DNA from: Sphingomonas sp. HDW15A
GTDB taxonomy: Bacteria; Pseudomonadota; Alphaproteobacteria; Sphingomonadales; Sphingomonadaceae
Reading direction: 5' to 3'
DNA: 64,000 bases
Assembly: GCF_011301715.1 (NCBI RefSeq)
Contig: NZ_CP049870.1
Location: forward strand, 2,046,001-2,110,000
In this document: in pieces, positions 43,535 through 52,602 of the stretch
How the letters are laid out: each line of letters begins with the position of its first letter
Numbering within the stretch: position 1 is the first letter of the stretch
The notes under the pieces: generated by a model
The model's database searches: none
What the model saw: the letters and a program-made list of their open reading frames with translations, nothing else
Told to the model about the DNA's origin: nothing
Program-made: the position numbers and the translations under genes

Positions 43535-44278
43535 GTGCTCAAGATTGAAAACCTACACGCGACTGTCGCCGACAAGCCGATCATCAACGGCCTCGACCTC
43601 GTCGTGCCGAACGGCGAAGTGCACGCGATCATGGGCCCGAACGGGGCCGGAAAGTCGACACTGGCCTATGTGCTCGGCGGCCGTCCGGGCTATGAAGTGA
43701 CGAGCGGTTCGGTCAGCTTCGACGGTCAGGACCTGTTCGCGCTGGAGCCCCACGAGCGCGCCGCGGCGGGTCTGTTCCTGGGCTTCCAATATCCGGTCGA
43801 AATTCCCGGCGTTTCTTACCTGCAATTCCTGCGCGAAAGCCTTAACGCGCAGCGCCGCGCGCGCGGCGAAGAGGAGCTTTCTGGCGCGGCCTTCATCAAG
43901 CTTGCGCGCGAAAAAGCAACGCTACTCGGAATGGACGCGGAAATGCTCAAGCGTCCCGTCAACGTCGGCTTTTCCGGCGGCGAAAAGAAGCGCGCGGAAA
44001 TGGTCCAGCTCGGCATCATGGATCCCAAGCTGGCGGTCCTAGACGAGACCGACAGCGGGCTCGACATCGATGCGCTTCGCGCGGTCGGCCACGGAATCAA
44101 CGCGATCATGCGCGAGCCGGGGAAATCGGTGCTGCTGATCACGCACTACCAGCGCCTTCTCGACTATGTAAAACCGGACAAGGTGCACGTCCTCTCGCGC
44201 GGGAAGATCGTACGTTCCGGCGGCCCTGAATTGGCGCATGAGCTGGAGCGCGAAGGCTATGCCGAGGTGGCTGCCTGA
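43535..44278 (+). CDS. sufC: Fe-S cluster assembly ATPase SufC
   Basis: 247 residues, an ABC-type ATPase subunit. Walker A is GPNGAGKSTLAYVLGG, the signature is FSGGEKKRAEMVQL, Walker B is LAVLDETDSGLDIDALR and the switch His is in LLITHYQRLLDYV. It hydrolyses ATP to drive shape change in the SufBCD scaffold. The start is GTG immediately after the sufB stop with no gap, and the stop overlaps the sufD start (TGATG), so translation is coupled on both sides. Confidence 0.96.
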   Translation: MLKIENLHATVADKPIINGLDLVVPNGEVHAIMGPNGAGKSTLAYVLGGRPGYEVTSGSVSFDGQDLFALEPHERAAAGLFLGFQYPVEIPGVSYLQFLRESLNAQRRARGEEELSGAAFIKLAREKATLLGMDAEMLKRPVNVGFSGGEKKRAEMVQLGIMDPKLAVLDETDSGLDIDALRAVGHGINAIMREPGKSVLLITHYQRLLDYVKPDKVHVLSRGKIVRSGGPELAHELEREGYAEVAA

Positions 44279-45015
44279 TGACCGCGCTTCCGACACGCAA
44301 GCTGGAGGCATTTCGCTACGCCGATACCGAGGCCCTGGCCGAAGTGTGGACGTCGCTTGGCACCCCGGAGCGAGTCGAAATTGCTGCGCAGCAAAAGCTG
44401 CAGCAAATCTGGCTTCCGAGCGGCCAGATGATCGACATCAGGCGCGTCGAAATGACCGTCGGCGCGGGCGGCTCGGTGCAGGTTTTCGCGCTAAATACTG
44501 CCGCGCGATACGGACGCATCGAACTTGACGTGACGCTGCATGACGGCGCTGACTTTTCGTTCGACGCGGCGATGATTGGCGGCGGCCAATCGACGCTGGA
44601 GATTGTCACCACCGTTCGCCATTCCGAACCCAATGCGACCAGCCGCCAGACGGTGCGGAGCGTGCTCGGCGGCAAGGCAATGGGCAGCTATCTCGGCAAG
44701 GTGGCGGTGGCGCGCGACGCTCAGCGCACCGACAGCGAGCAGTCGGTCAAGGCGATGCTGTTGGATCGCGGCGCGACGGCCAATGCCAAGCCGGAGCTGG
44801 AGATTTACGCCGACGACGTGAAATGCGCGCATGGCGCGACCGTTGGGGAACTGGACGCCAACCAATTGTTCTATGCCGCAGCGCGCGGACTTCCGCCGGC
44901 GACTGCCAAGGCGCTGCTGCTTGAGGGATTTATTGGCGGGCTTTGGGACGCGCTTGGCGAGGACAGTGAGATATCAGTCCGCGCGCGCGAAGCGCTTCGC
45001 GAGGTAGCGCGATGA
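44278..45015 (+). CDS. sufD: Fe-S cluster assembly protein SufD
   Basis: 245 residues, at the short end for SufD (400+ in E. coli), as is usual in sphingomonads. The N-terminal helix has TRKLEAFRYAD, the beta-helix is in the middle and the conserved C-terminal part is KCAHGATVGELDANQLFYAAA with RGLPPATAKALLLEGFIGGL. SufD pairs with SufB; the conserved His in the CAHG motif is involved in iron/cluster acquisition. It begins in the sufC stop and overlaps sufS by 4 bp. Confidence 0.93.
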   Translation: MTALPTRKLEAFRYADTEALAEVWTSLGTPERVEIAAQQKLQQIWLPSGQMIDIRRVEMTVGAGGSVQVFALNTAARYGRIELDVTLHDGADFSFDAAMIGGGQSTLEIVTTVRHSEPNATSRQTVRSVLGGKAMGSYLGKVAVARDAQRTDSEQSVKAMLLDRGATANAKPELEIYADDVKCAHGATVGELDANQLFYAAARGLPPATAKALLLEGFIGGLWDALGEDSEISVRAREALREVAR

Positions 45016-46202
45016 CGGCGCACGCGCCCATCGAAACCGCGCTCGACTTGCGCCACCAGTTCCCGGCCATCGCCGGTTGGCATTATCTCGATTCCGCGGC
45101 GACGGCGCAGAAGCCGCAGGCGGTGATCGATGCGATCACGAACGCCTATGGCCGCGATTATGCGACAGTCCATCGCGGGGTGTACGAGCGCTCGGCGACG
45201 ATGACCCAGAGCTTCGAGGCGGCCCGCGGCGCGGCGGCGGCGCTAATCGGCGGAACAGTAGGCGAGGCAATCTTCACGCGCGGCGCGACGGAGGCGATCA
45301 ACCTGCTCGCCCAATGCTGGCCGCGTGGGGACCGGAACCGCATATTGCTGAGCACGCTCGAGCATCACAGCAACATCGTGCCGTGGCAGCTTGCCGGTTA
45401 CGAGATCGACGTGGTTCCGCTGACCGACAATGGCGAGATCGACCTCGACGCGGCGGAGTGCATGGCCAACGAAAGCCACGCCTTGCTCGCATTCGCGCAC
45501 GTCTCGAACGTGCTCGGGTCGGTGCTAGATGCGAAGCGAGCCGCAGATGTCGCGCACAAGATCGGGGCGAAGCTGTTGCTCGACGGCTGCCAGGCGGCAC
45601 CGCGCCTGACGGTCGACGTCGCCGAAATCGACTGCGACTTTTACGCTTACTCCGGCCACAAGCTCTACGGCCCGACGGGGATCGGCGTGCTGTGGGGCAA
45701 GGCTGACCTCCTCGCCCAGATGCCGCCCTACCAGGGCGGCGGAGCGATGATCGACCGCGTGACATTCGAGCGCACGACCTATCTGGATCCGCCGGCGCGG
45801 TTCGAGGCGGGAACGCCGCACATCGTCGGCGCGATCGGTCTCCACGCCGCGATCGAATGGACCACGGAAATCGGGCTCGACCGGCTCGAGGCGCACGAAT
45901 CCGCGCTCGCCCGGCAGTGCCGGGACGCGCTTCGCGAAGTCGAGGGCATCCACCTGTTCGGGCCGGAGGACAGCGCGGGGATCGTCAGCTTCGCGATGGA
46001 AGGCGTTCATCCGCACGACATCGGCACGATTCTCGACGACGAAGGCGTTGCGATCCGCGCCGGCCACCATTGCGCCCAGCCGCTGATGGACCATTTAGGC
46101 GTTCCGGCGACGGCGCGGGCGAGCTTTGCGGCGCATAACGACCCAAGCGATATCGACGCGCTGTTGCGCGGTCTCCACAAGGTGAAACGGATCTTCGGAT
46201 GA
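45012..46202 (+). CDS. sufS: Cysteine desulfurase SufS
   Basis: 396 residues, a PLP enzyme of the group II cysteine desulfurases. Motifs are YLDSAATAQKPQAVIDAI, HRGVYERSA, TRGATEAINLLAQ, EHHSNIVPWQ, the PLP Lys in YSGHKLYGPTGIGVLW and the persulfide Cys in IRAGHHCAQPLM. It supplies sulfur to SufBCD. No sufE or sufU is adjacent, so the acceptor must be encoded elsewhere. The ATG at 45012 lies in the sufD stop (ATGA). Confidence 0.96.
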   Translation: MTAHAPIETALDLRHQFPAIAGWHYLDSAATAQKPQAVIDAITNAYGRDYATVHRGVYERSATMTQSFEAARGAAAALIGGTVGEAIFTRGATEAINLLAQCWPRGDRNRILLSTLEHHSNIVPWQLAGYEIDVVPLTDNGEIDLDAAECMANESHALLAFAHVSNVLGSVLDAKRAADVAHKIGAKLLLDGCQAAPRLTVDVAEIDCDFYAYSGHKLYGPTGIGVLWGKADLLAQMPPYQGGGAMIDRVTFERTTYLDPPARFEAGTPHIVGAIGLHAAIEWTTEIGLDRLEAHESALARQCRDALREVEGIHLFGPEDSAGIVSFAMEGVHPHDIGTILDDEGVAIRAGHHCAQPLMDHLGVPATARASFAAHNDPSDIDALLRGLHKVKRIFG

Positions 46203-46657
46203 TGGGTGAAGAAAAGAGGATCGAGGCGGAAGAAGTGGAGTCGGTGCCGACCCCGCCGCGCGCCCGGCTGACCCCGGAAGTGGAGCGCAAGCGCGACTAT
46301 CTCGCCGGGTTCCTGGCGGATCAGAAGCCGGAGCCCGATCCGTCGGAGCCGGGCGGCCAGCTTCAGCAGGCAGTCGTCGATGCGCTGAAATCCATCTACG
46401 ACCCGGAAATTCCCGTCGACATTTACGAACTCGGGCTGATCTACGACGTGGCGATCAGCAAGGATGGCGACGCGGTCGTCACCATGACCCTCACGACGCC
46501 ACACTGCCCGGTCGCCGAGAGTATGCCGGCCGAAGTGGAGATGCGGGTGCTGTCCGTGCCCGGGATCCGCGATGCCGAGGTCAAGCTGGTTTGGGATCCG
46601 CCGTGGGATCCGTCGAAAATGAGCGACGAAGCGCGTCTGGAATTGGGGATGTTGTGA
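46199..46657 (+). CDS. sufT: SUF system Fe-S maturation protein, MIP18 (DUF59) family
   Basis: 152 residues. A charged N-terminal extension of about 50 residues precedes a MIP18/DUF59 domain: VVDALKSIYDPEIPVDIYEL, GLIYDVAISKDG, TLTTPHCPVAESMPAEVEMR and VKLVWDPPWDPSKMSDEAR. The conserved Cys in HCP is present. SufT proteins help deliver Fe-S clusters to targets. The first of two tandem ATGs (46199) overlaps the sufS stop. It is followed by a GTGA overlap with the A-type carrier gene. Confidence 0.9.
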   Translation: MMGEEKRIEAEEVESVPTPPRARLTPEVERKRDYLAGFLADQKPEPDPSEPGGQLQQAVVDALKSIYDPEIPVDIYELGLIYDVAISKDGDAVVTMTLTTPHCPVAESMPAEVEMRVLSVPGIRDAEVKLVWDPPWDPSKMSDEARLELGML

Positions 46658-47007
46658 GCAAGGAAACCAGAGTCCGTCCCGCGGCGATCACCCTCACGCC
46701 GAATGCCGAGGCGCGCATCGCCGAACTGATGGCCAAGGCGCCGGAAGGTGCGGTCGGCGTAAAGCTGTCGACTCCGCGGCGTGGCTGCTCCGGCCTTGCT
46801 TACTCCGTCGATTATGTGACCGAGGAGAACAAGTTCGACGAGAAGATCGCAACGCCCGGCGGCACCTTCTACGTCGACGGCGGATCGATCCTTTACCTCG
46901 TCGGATCGACGATGGACTGGGTCGAGGACGATTTTGCCGCCGGCTTCGTGTTCCAGAACCCGAACGCCAAGGGCGCCTGCGGCTGTGGCGAAAGCTTTAC
47001 CGTCTAG
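46654..47007 (+). CDS. sufA: A-type Fe-S cluster carrier (SufA/IscA/ErpA family)
   Basis: 117 residues. The HesB/IscA fold has ITLTPNAEARIAELM, the first cluster Cys in STPRRGCSGLAYSVDYV and the C-terminal CxC in GACGCGESFTV; all three ligand cysteines are present. It carries clusters from SufBCD to apo-proteins. GTG at 46654 overlaps the sufT stop and starts VSKETRVRPAAI; longer frames run into sufT. It is the last gene of the operon, ending one base before the convergent protease stop. Confidence 0.93.
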   Translation: MSKETRVRPAAITLTPNAEARIAELMAKAPEGAVGVKLSTPRRGCSGLAYSVDYVTEENKFDEKIATPGGTFYVDGGSILYLVGSTMDWVEDDFAAGFVFQNPNAKGACGCGESFTV

Positions 47008-47008
47008 C

Positions 47009-49318
47009 CTAGAAACGCAGCGAGTAGCGCAGGGCCGCACCGACATCGGCGTCGGCATAAGCGCGGTGATCCGGCTGGTAGCGATAGAACAGGTTACCGC
47101 TCAGCCATCCCGACCCGACATTGGTCGAATAAGACAGTTCGCCATCAACCTCGCGGCCGCTCGGGCTTAGCGAAAAGCGGCTCATCGTCGTCGTCGCGGA
47201 CTCGGTCGCATAGTCGTAGCCGGTCGGAAGCAGCAGCGCGAAGCCGCCCTTTTCGATTCGCAGCGGCTGGGACACGCGCAGCGCGATCCTGTCGGTGAGG
47301 TCGAAAAGGCCCTCTTTGGCGAAGTCGACCGCATAGGCCGCGCTCTGAAAACTGCCGCCGCCAAAGCTGGTCCAGCCCCGCCGGGCGCTGGCCGTCGCCG
47401 AGAAGCCGGATCCGAACTGGCGACGCAATTCGAGATCGAGGAATGTCGAGGTGGAGCCGGAAGCGCCGCCGAAGGCTTCGCCGACGCGGCCGCCAAGCAA
47501 TGTATTCTTTTCGTCGAGGCGAGACAGGCTGAGTGACGCCCAGGTGCTCCTGCCGAAATCGCGATCGATCGAAGCGCTCGTCCAGCGATAGGGCGAACCC
47601 GTCGCGCGCGTCGGAGTCTCCTGCCAGACTTCGCCTTCCTCGCTCGATACGGTGAGCGAGACGGGGCCGAGGCTGCGGCGAACCGCCATGCTCGATCCGC
47701 GCTTGGCGGCAAAGCCGGGTTCTCCGGCGATGTCCCTGGCGATCAGGAAGGCACCCGCTTCGGCGCCCGACAAGCGACGCTCGATCGCCTTGGCGCCCTC
47801 GGCGAAGCCGAAGGCGACGGCGGTCTTCCGGTCGAGCCGGGCGATTGCCGAGGCCGCGACGAGCTTGGCCCTGGCCGCATCTTCAGGGCCAATCCCGAGC
47901 ACGGCGACATCGAACACGCCAGTCCGGTTGCGGGGCCGCTCCGAGACGCTCATCGCTACGGTAAGCGGACCGGCGCTGACTTCGCTGCTCTGGACATTCG
48001 CGGATAGCGAGCGGTGAAGCGGCTTGTTGATTTCCGCTTTGCGAAGGCCGGCGGCCAGGTTGATCGAAAAGGCCCGCGAATAGCCGTCGAGAATGATCGC
48101 ACCGAGCTTGCCATTGACGGGGTCGCCGCCATCGCCGGCTGCGGGCGGCAAGTCGCCGCCGGTTTCGGCACCCACCGCGATTGCCGTTCCGGCCAGCGAG
48201 GTCGTGCCGACCGGCTGGAAAGCGCGCGTGATATTGAGGCGCCCGTTCCCGTAGATGTTGTCGATTCCCGCCGCGCCGAGATCGTCCGCGGTCTGGAACA
48301 GGATCGAGATGATCTGCTGCCCGGTGAGGTTCGGAAACGCCTGCGCCATAAGCGCCACCGCGCCGGAAATGACCGGCGCTGAGAAGCTGGTGCCGCTGTA
48401 GAGATATTCCGTCCCGGTATGATCGATCGTGTGGACCCGGTAGCCGAGGGCGGTGAGGTAATAGCTCGCTCCGGTCCCGGCGCGGTTGGAGAAGTCCGAA
48501 ATCGCATTTGGGTCGGTAAGGGTGCCAACAGAGCCCGCGATGATGACTTGGCCCGGGAATTGCTGCGCAGGGACCAAAGCGAACGGATCCGGGTTGACGC
48601 CTTCCGGCGTATCGCCCTCGTTTCCTGCCGCAATGACCAGCACGATACCTGCTGCGACCGCCCGTTGCATCGCAGCGAGCAGGCCCTGGCTCGGCGCCGA
48701 TCCCCCGAGCGAGAGATTTATGACCTTGGCACCGGCAAGCCGCGCAAGATCGATGCCCTGAGCAATGTCGCTTTCATAGAAGGCGCAATCGTCGGCGCTG
48801 CCGCACGATCCCGGATCGTCGGCGCGTGCCATGACGATGGTCGAGTTGAAGGCAACGCCGTGAATGCCGCTGTCATTTCTAGCCGCCGCAATCACCGCCG
48901 ACACGGCGGTGCCGTGTCCGTCGACATCGCCCAGTCCGCGATCGCCGGCGACGTCTCCTGAAGCCGGATCGATTCGCCCGGCGAATTCCGCGAGACTGGG
49001 ATTGATGCCGGAATCGACGACCCCGACTTTAATGCCAGCACCCGTCGCGCCCGCATTATATGCGCCGAGGGCGTTCGAAGAGGTTACCGCGTTCGACCGA
49101 TAATATTCCGCCGTGAGATAATCGATGGGCGTCGGGGTGGGCGTCGGTGTCGGTGTCGGTGTCGGTGTTGGAGTGGGCGTGGGTGTCGGAGTTGGCGTAG
49201 GAGTCGGGGTCGAGTTAATCGGCGCACCTCCGCCCCCGCCACCCCCGCCACCGCCACCGCAGGCGGACAGCGTCAAAATGATCGTCAGCGCACTTGCGCC
49301 GCCAAGCAACCGACCCAT
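47009..49318 (-). CDS. Subtilisin-like (S8) serine protease with autotransporter barrel, lipoprotein signal
   Basis: 769 residues. Residues 1-20 form a lipoprotein signal (LTLSAC, Cys-20) followed by 11 Gly and then 14 Thr-Pro pairs (37-64) as a rigid linker. The S8 domain has the full triad: Asp-102 in KVGVVDSGIN, His-135 in DGHGTAVS and Ser-311 in YSGTSFSAPVISG, plus NEG in IAAGNEGDTPEG. From about residue 490 the sequence resembles an autotransporter barrel and ends YSLRF with a terminal Phe. Such proteins place a protease on the cell surface. Combining a lipobox with a barrel is unusual. The start at 49318 has AGGG seven bases upstream. Confidence 0.9.
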   Translation of the reverse strand: MGRLLGGASALTIILTLSACGGGGGGGGGGGAPINSTPTPTPTPTPTPTPTPTPTPTPTPTPTPIDYLTAEYYRSNAVTSSNALGAYNAGATGAGIKVGVVDSGINPSLAEFAGRIDPASGDVAGDRGLGDVDGHGTAVSAVIAAARNDSGIHGVAFNSTIVMARADDPGSCGSADDCAFYESDIAQGIDLARLAGAKVINLSLGGSAPSQGLLAAMQRAVAAGIVLVIAAGNEGDTPEGVNPDPFALVPAQQFPGQVIIAGSVGTLTDPNAISDFSNRAGTGASYYLTALGYRVHTIDHTGTEYLYSGTSFSAPVISGAVALMAQAFPNLTGQQIISILFQTADDLGAAGIDNIYGNGRLNITRAFQPVGTTSLAGTAIAVGAETGGDLPPAAGDGGDPVNGKLGAIILDGYSRAFSINLAAGLRKAEINKPLHRSLSANVQSSEVSAGPLTVAMSVSERPRNRTGVFDVAVLGIGPEDAARAKLVAASAIARLDRKTAVAFGFAEGAKAIERRLSGAEAGAFLIARDIAGEPGFAAKRGSSMAVRRSLGPVSLTVSSEEGEVWQETPTRATGSPYRWTSASIDRDFGRSTWASLSLSRLDEKNTLLGGRVGEAFGGASGSTSTFLDLELRRQFGSGFSATASARRGWTSFGGGSFQSAAYAVDFAKEGLFDLTDRIALRVSQPLRIEKGGFALLLPTGYDYATESATTTMSRFSLSPSGREVDGELSYSTNVGSGWLSGNLFYRYQPDHRAYADADVGAALRYSLRF
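49128..49211. repeat. 84-bp hexanucleotide repeat coding for (Thr-Pro)14
   Basis: Fourteen 6-bp units of the type GGNGTN on the plus strand; four consecutive units are exactly GGTGTC, the others differ at third positions. It codes the linker of the S8 protease on the minus strand. Slippage would change length in frame. Confidence 0.9.
49226..49258. repeat. Poly-glycine tract (11 codons) after the lipobox Cys
   Basis: Eleven consecutive minus-strand GGN codons of mixed third base directly follow the Cys-20 codon of the S8 protease. Confidence 0.85.
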
Positions 49319-49427
49319 TTGGAACCCTCGCTCTAAGCCACTCATATCAAATGGCTTTCCCGTATTCTTTATGCCTAACAAATCCTTTCATTTTGATGAA
49401 GGGCATTTCCGCGCTAGGCGGCGCGTC

Positions 49428-50102
49428 ATGCGTGACGGCTTCCGCCATATCGACGAGTGGATCTTCGACCTCGACAATACGCTTTATCCGGCATCAGCGC
49501 GACTGTTCGACCTGATCGACGAGCGGATGAGCGCTTATGTCGGGCGGCTTCTGAGCTGCGACCCGATGGAAGCCCGGCGGATCCAGAAGCAATATTTCCG
49601 AGATCACGGAACGACGCTGGCCGGCCTGATGAAGCATCACGACGTCGACCCGCATGACTTTCTCGACGACGTCCACGATGTCCCTCTTGAGCGCATCGGC
49701 CGGGATGAACGGCTTGCGGAAGCGCTGGCGAAGCTCCCAGGACGCAAGTTCGTCTTCACCAACGGCAACGAATCCTATGCCAGCCGGGTGCTAAAGGCGA
49801 TCGGGATCGACGACCACTTCCACGGGCTCATCGACATCCACGCCTGCTCGTACCTGCCCAAGCCGGACGCCCACGGTTATCGCCTGCTGATCGACCGCTT
49901 CGCGATCAATCCCGCGCGAGCGGTGCTGATCGAGGACATGGCCAAGAACCTGAAACCCGCAAAGGCGCTGGGAATGACGACCGTCTGGCTCGACAACGGG
50001 TCCGATCACGGCGATCACAACGCTGATCACGACGCCATCGACCATGTCATCGACGACCTTGCCGACTGGCTTCACTTCATCCTCGAGGAACATGTTTCAT
50101 GA
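49428..50102 (+). CDS. HAD-family pyrimidine 5'-nucleotidase-like phosphatase
   Basis: 224 residues. HAD motif I is [12 protein letters not shown] (nucleophile and acid Asp), motif II is [12 protein letters not shown], motif III Lys is in [12 protein letters not shown] and motif IV is [17 protein letters not shown]. The arrangement FDLDNTLYP with a small helical cap is that of the pyrimidine 5'-nucleotidase (Sdt1/SSM1-like) group. A His/Asp-rich stretch ([14 protein letters not shown]) near the C-terminus is unusual. The ATG at 49428 starts [11 protein letters not shown]; the ATG at 49371 is possible. It shares an ATGA overlap with dapD. Confidence 0.85.
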   Translation: MRDGFRHIDEWIFDLDNTLYPASARLFDLIDERMSAYVGRLLSCDPMEARRIQKQYFRDHGTTLAGLMKHHDVDPHDFLDDVHDVPLERIGRDERLAEALAKLPGRKFVFTNGNESYASRVLKAIGIDDHFHGLIDIHACSYLPKPDAHGYRLLIDRFAINPARAVLIEDMAKNLKPAKALGMTTVWLDNGSDHGDHNADHDAIDHVIDDLADWLHFILEEHVS

Positions 50103-50920
50103 CCGACGCCCTTCAATCCATTGTCGACAAGGCCTGGGACGATCGGGAAACGCTCGATCCGGACAATGGCGCTGTCCGCGAGGCGGTCGAGGCGGCCATC
50201 CTCAAGCTCGACTCGGGCGAGCTTCGCGTTGCCGAAAAGGGCGCCGAGGGCTGGACGGTCAACCAGTGGCTGAAGAAAGCCGTGCTGCTGAGCTTCCGCC
50301 TCAATCCAATGACCGCCATCCCGGGCGGGCCGGGCGGCGCGACCTGGTGGGACAAGGTCGATTCGAAGTTCCTCGGCTGGGGCGAGACGGCGTTCAAGGC
50401 CGCGGGGTTCCGTGCCGTGCCGGGCGCGATCGTCCGCCGAGGCGCCTATGTCGCGCCAGGCGCGGTACTGATGCCGAGCTTCGTCAACATCGGCGCTTAT
50501 GTCGGCGAGGGAACGATGGTCGATACCTGGGCGACGGTTGGAAGCTGTGCGCAGATCGGCCGCAACGTCCATATCTCCGGCGGCGCGGGAATCGGCGGCG
50601 TTCTCGAGCCGCTTCAGGCGGGACCCGTCATCATCGAGGACGATTGCTTTGTCGGCGCTCGAAGCGAGGTCGCGGAGGGCGTCGTGGTCGAGCAGGGCGC
50701 GGTGCTGAGCATGGGCGTGTTCCTGGGCGCATCGACCAAGATCGTCGATCGAGCGACCGGCGAAGTGCATTACGGCCGCGTGCCGGCCTATTCGGTGGTC
50801 GTGCCCGGTAGCCTGCCGGGTAAGGACGGCGGGCCAAGCCTCGCCTGCGCAGTGATCGTAAAGCGCGTCGACGAGCGGACGCGATCGAAGACGAGCATCA
50901 ACGAGCTGCTGCGAGACTGA
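50099..50920 (+). CDS. dapD: 2,3,4,5-tetrahydropyridine-2,6-dicarboxylate N-succinyltransferase
   Basis: 273 residues, the normal DapD length. An N-terminal helical domain ([15 protein letters not shown]) precedes the left-handed beta-helix: [40 protein letters not shown] and [20 protein letters not shown]. It transfers succinyl from succinyl-CoA to tetrahydrodipicolinate in lysine and diaminopimelate synthesis. It starts within the stop of the HAD gene, so the two are co-translated although no metabolic link is obvious. A 9-bp inverted repeat follows the stop. Confidence 0.96.
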   Translation: MTDALQSIVDKAWDDRETLDPDNGAVREAVEAAILKLDSGELRVAEKGAEGWTVNQWLKKAVLLSFRLNPMTAIPGGPGGATWWDKVDSKFLGWGETAFKAAGFRAVPGAIVRRGAYVAPGAVLMPSFVNIGAYVGEGTMVDTWATVGSCAQIGRNVHISGGAGIGGVLEPLQAGPVIIEDDCFVGARSEVAEGVVVEQGAVLSMGVFLGASTKIVDRATGEVHYGRVPAYSVVVPGSLPGKDGGPSLACAVIVKRVDERTRSKTSINELLRD

Positions 50921-50930
50921 CGTCCGGCCA

Positions 50931-50953
50931 ATCGATAAGCTGGCCTTATCGAT
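50931..50953. promoter_or_regulatory. Inverted repeat between dapD and the EamA transporter gene
   Basis: ATCGATAAG and CTTATCGAT are perfect 9-bp arms around CTGGC. No T-run follows, so it is more likely an operator for the transporter gene 73 bp downstream than a dapD terminator. Confidence 0.5.
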
Positions 50954-50998
50954 AGCAACAATCATTCCGTTGGTGGCGCGCGTCGCGAGGCGATAGCG

Positions 50999-51017
50999 CT
51001 CCTGTTACCAACAGGAG
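50999..51017 (+). promoter_or_regulatory. Hairpin hiding the ribosome site of the EamA transporter gene
   Basis: CTCCTGTT and AACAGGAG are perfect 8-bp arms around ACC. The right arm contains the only good ribosome site (AGGAG, 51013-51017) for the ATG at 51026. Folding would block initiation, which suggests control at translation. Confidence 0.55.
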
Positions 51018-51025
51018 AATGGCCC

Positions 51026-52030
51026 ATGGCCCCGCGTGATTATTCCGCCCGCCCCGCGTTCAAGCGGGTTGCCGCGCCGCCCGTGTCACCCGTGGCGCGC
51101 AGGCCTGCGCCGGCAATGGGCCTCGTCGAATGGGGCATCCTGGCTCTGCTGGCACTGGTGTGGGGATCGGCCTTCCTGTTCATCAAGGTGGCCGTTACGA
51201 GCTTCGCGCCCCTGACCTACGTCTGGCTTCGGCTGCTGATCGCGGCGGCGGCGCTGTCGGCCTTCATGCGGCTGGCCGGTCACCGGCTGGCTTTGTCAGT
51301 AACGGTCTGGGCGGCAATCGGGCTGCTCGCACTGCTCAACAATGTCGTGCCGTTCATGCTGTTCGGCTGGTCACAGCAGCATATTGCCAGCGGGTTGGCC
51401 GCAATTCTGCAGGCCACCACGCCGATCTTTGGCGTGATCTTCGCCCACCTCGCCACCGTCGATGAAAAACTCACGAAGGCCCGGCTTGTGGGAGTCGTCG
51501 TCGGATTTACCGGGGTCGCGACGATGATCGGGCCGCAGCTGCTGAACGACGGCGGCGACCATTTGATGGCGCAGCTCGCTTGCCTGTTCGCCTCTATGCT
51601 TTACGCGCTCGCCGGAATCTTCGCCCGTCGATTCAAGGCAATGGGTGTCAACCCGACGCAGCTCGCGACCGCGCAGTTCATCACCGGGGCGGTCATGCTG
51701 GCGCCGGTGGCCCTGCTGTTTGGCCAGAACATTGCCGATCTGCCGACCTCCTTTGCAGCGTGGGGTGCAGTCGTGGCGCTTGGCATCGTCTGCTCGGCCT
51801 TCGCCTACGTCCTGTTCTTCGAACTGGTTGCGCGCGCCGGGGCAACCAACAGCCTGCTGGTCACCTTGCTGGTGCCCCCTGTCGCGCTGATCGTTGGTTC
51901 GCTTGTGCTGGGCGAACGCTTCGGCGCGGCCCAGATCGGCGGGCTCGCGCTGATCGCGCTCGGTCTCGTCGTTATCGACGGGCGGCTGGTCAGCCCTTGG
52001 GCGCGGCGGCTTCGGCCAGCAGCTTCCTAG
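51026..52030 (+). CDS. EamA/DMT-family transporter
   Basis: 334 residues with ten predicted membrane helices in two EamA repeats (WGILALLALVWGSAFLFIKV; later LACLFASMLYALAGIFARR). An N-terminal tail of about 35 residues rich in Pro, Ala and Arg is cytosolic. The family exports metabolites such as amino acids; the substrate is unknown. The ATG at 51026 is eight bases from AGGAG. An ATG at 51019 is too close and opens only a six-codon frame (MAHGPA) that overlaps this start. The 3' end overlaps the convergent thioredoxin gene by 41 bp. Confidence 0.9.
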   Translation: MAPRDYSARPAFKRVAAPPVSPVARRPAPAMGLVEWGILALLALVWGSAFLFIKVAVTSFAPLTYVWLRLLIAAAALSAFMRLAGHRLALSVTVWAAIGLLALLNNVVPFMLFGWSQQHIASGLAAILQATTPIFGVIFAHLATVDEKLTKARLVGVVVGFTGVATMIGPQLLNDGGDHLMAQLACLFASMLYALAGIFARRFKAMGVNPTQLATAQFITGAVMLAPVALLFGQNIADLPTSFAAWGAVVALGIVCSAFAYVLFFELVARAGATNSLLVTLLVPPVALIVGSLVLGERFGAAQIGGLALIALGLVVIDGRLVSPWARRLRPAAS

Positions 52031-52586
52031 CCTCCTCGCCTGTCCAATCGAGATCGCCGATGTAGCGCCACACTTCTCGGCCGTTGGAATCATAGAGGAT
52101 GGTGGTCGGCATCACCTCGACGCCGAGGGCGCCGCTGAGCTTCATTTCCGGATCGAGGAATGAGCGAAGCTTGATCCCCTTTTCGGTCAGGAAGCTGTCG
52201 ACGGTCGCTTTGCCCGCCATGTCCTGGCTGACGATCATGATACCAAGATCGCCATTTACGGCGTGCCGCTCATCGAGCTTCTGGAGCGTCGGCAATTCCT
52301 TCACGCACGGCGCGCACCATGTCGCCCACAGATTGACCAGAACTGGGCTGCCCTTCGACCTGGAGAGGGTAAATTCGCCGCCGTCCGGATTCTGGAAAGT
52401 CACATCCGGCGCCGGGGTGCCGGCCTTACTGCGGTCGACGCCTTTCACCGGAACGGCCGACGCACCGGACGAAGCGCCGGGTGAAGCAGCGCTCGCGTCG
52501 GCGTTCGCTTCTTGAGGGGGCGCGGCTTCTTCCCTATCGCAGCCGGCAAGCGCCATAACGGCGAGGAGACAGACGATCGAGCGCAA
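51990..52586 (-). CDS. TlpA-like thioredoxin-fold lipoprotein
   Basis: 198 residues. A lipoprotein signal ([16 protein letters not shown]) is followed by a low-complexity Ala/Ser/Gly-rich stretch and a TlpA/ResA-type thioredoxin domain: [20 protein letters not shown] with the WCxxC active site, and the cis-Pro region in [15 protein letters not shown]. It reduces or exchanges disulfides outside the inner membrane, for example in cytochrome c maturation. The start is TTG at 52586, chosen for GGAG six bases upstream and the complete lipobox. It is 16 bp from the divergent argH start, so their promoters must overlap coding sequence. Confidence 0.88.
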   Translation of the reverse strand: MRSIVCLLAVMALAGCDREEAAPPQEANADASAASPGASSGASAVPVKGVDRSKAGTPAPDVTFQNPDGGEFTLSRSKGSPVLVNLWATWCAPCVKELPTLQKLDERHAVNGDLGIMIVSQDMAGKATVDSFLTEKGIKLRSFLDPEMKLSGALGVEVMPTTILYDSNGREVWRYIGDLDWTGEEARKLLAEAAAPKG

Positions 52587-52602
52587 GGGCAACTCCAACC
52601 AG

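Noticed and set aside
49125..49427. Plus-strand frame beginning with repeated Gly-Val before the HAD gene
   Set aside because: It is the antisense of the Thr-Pro and poly-Gly codons of the S8 protease; the HAD protein starts at 49428.
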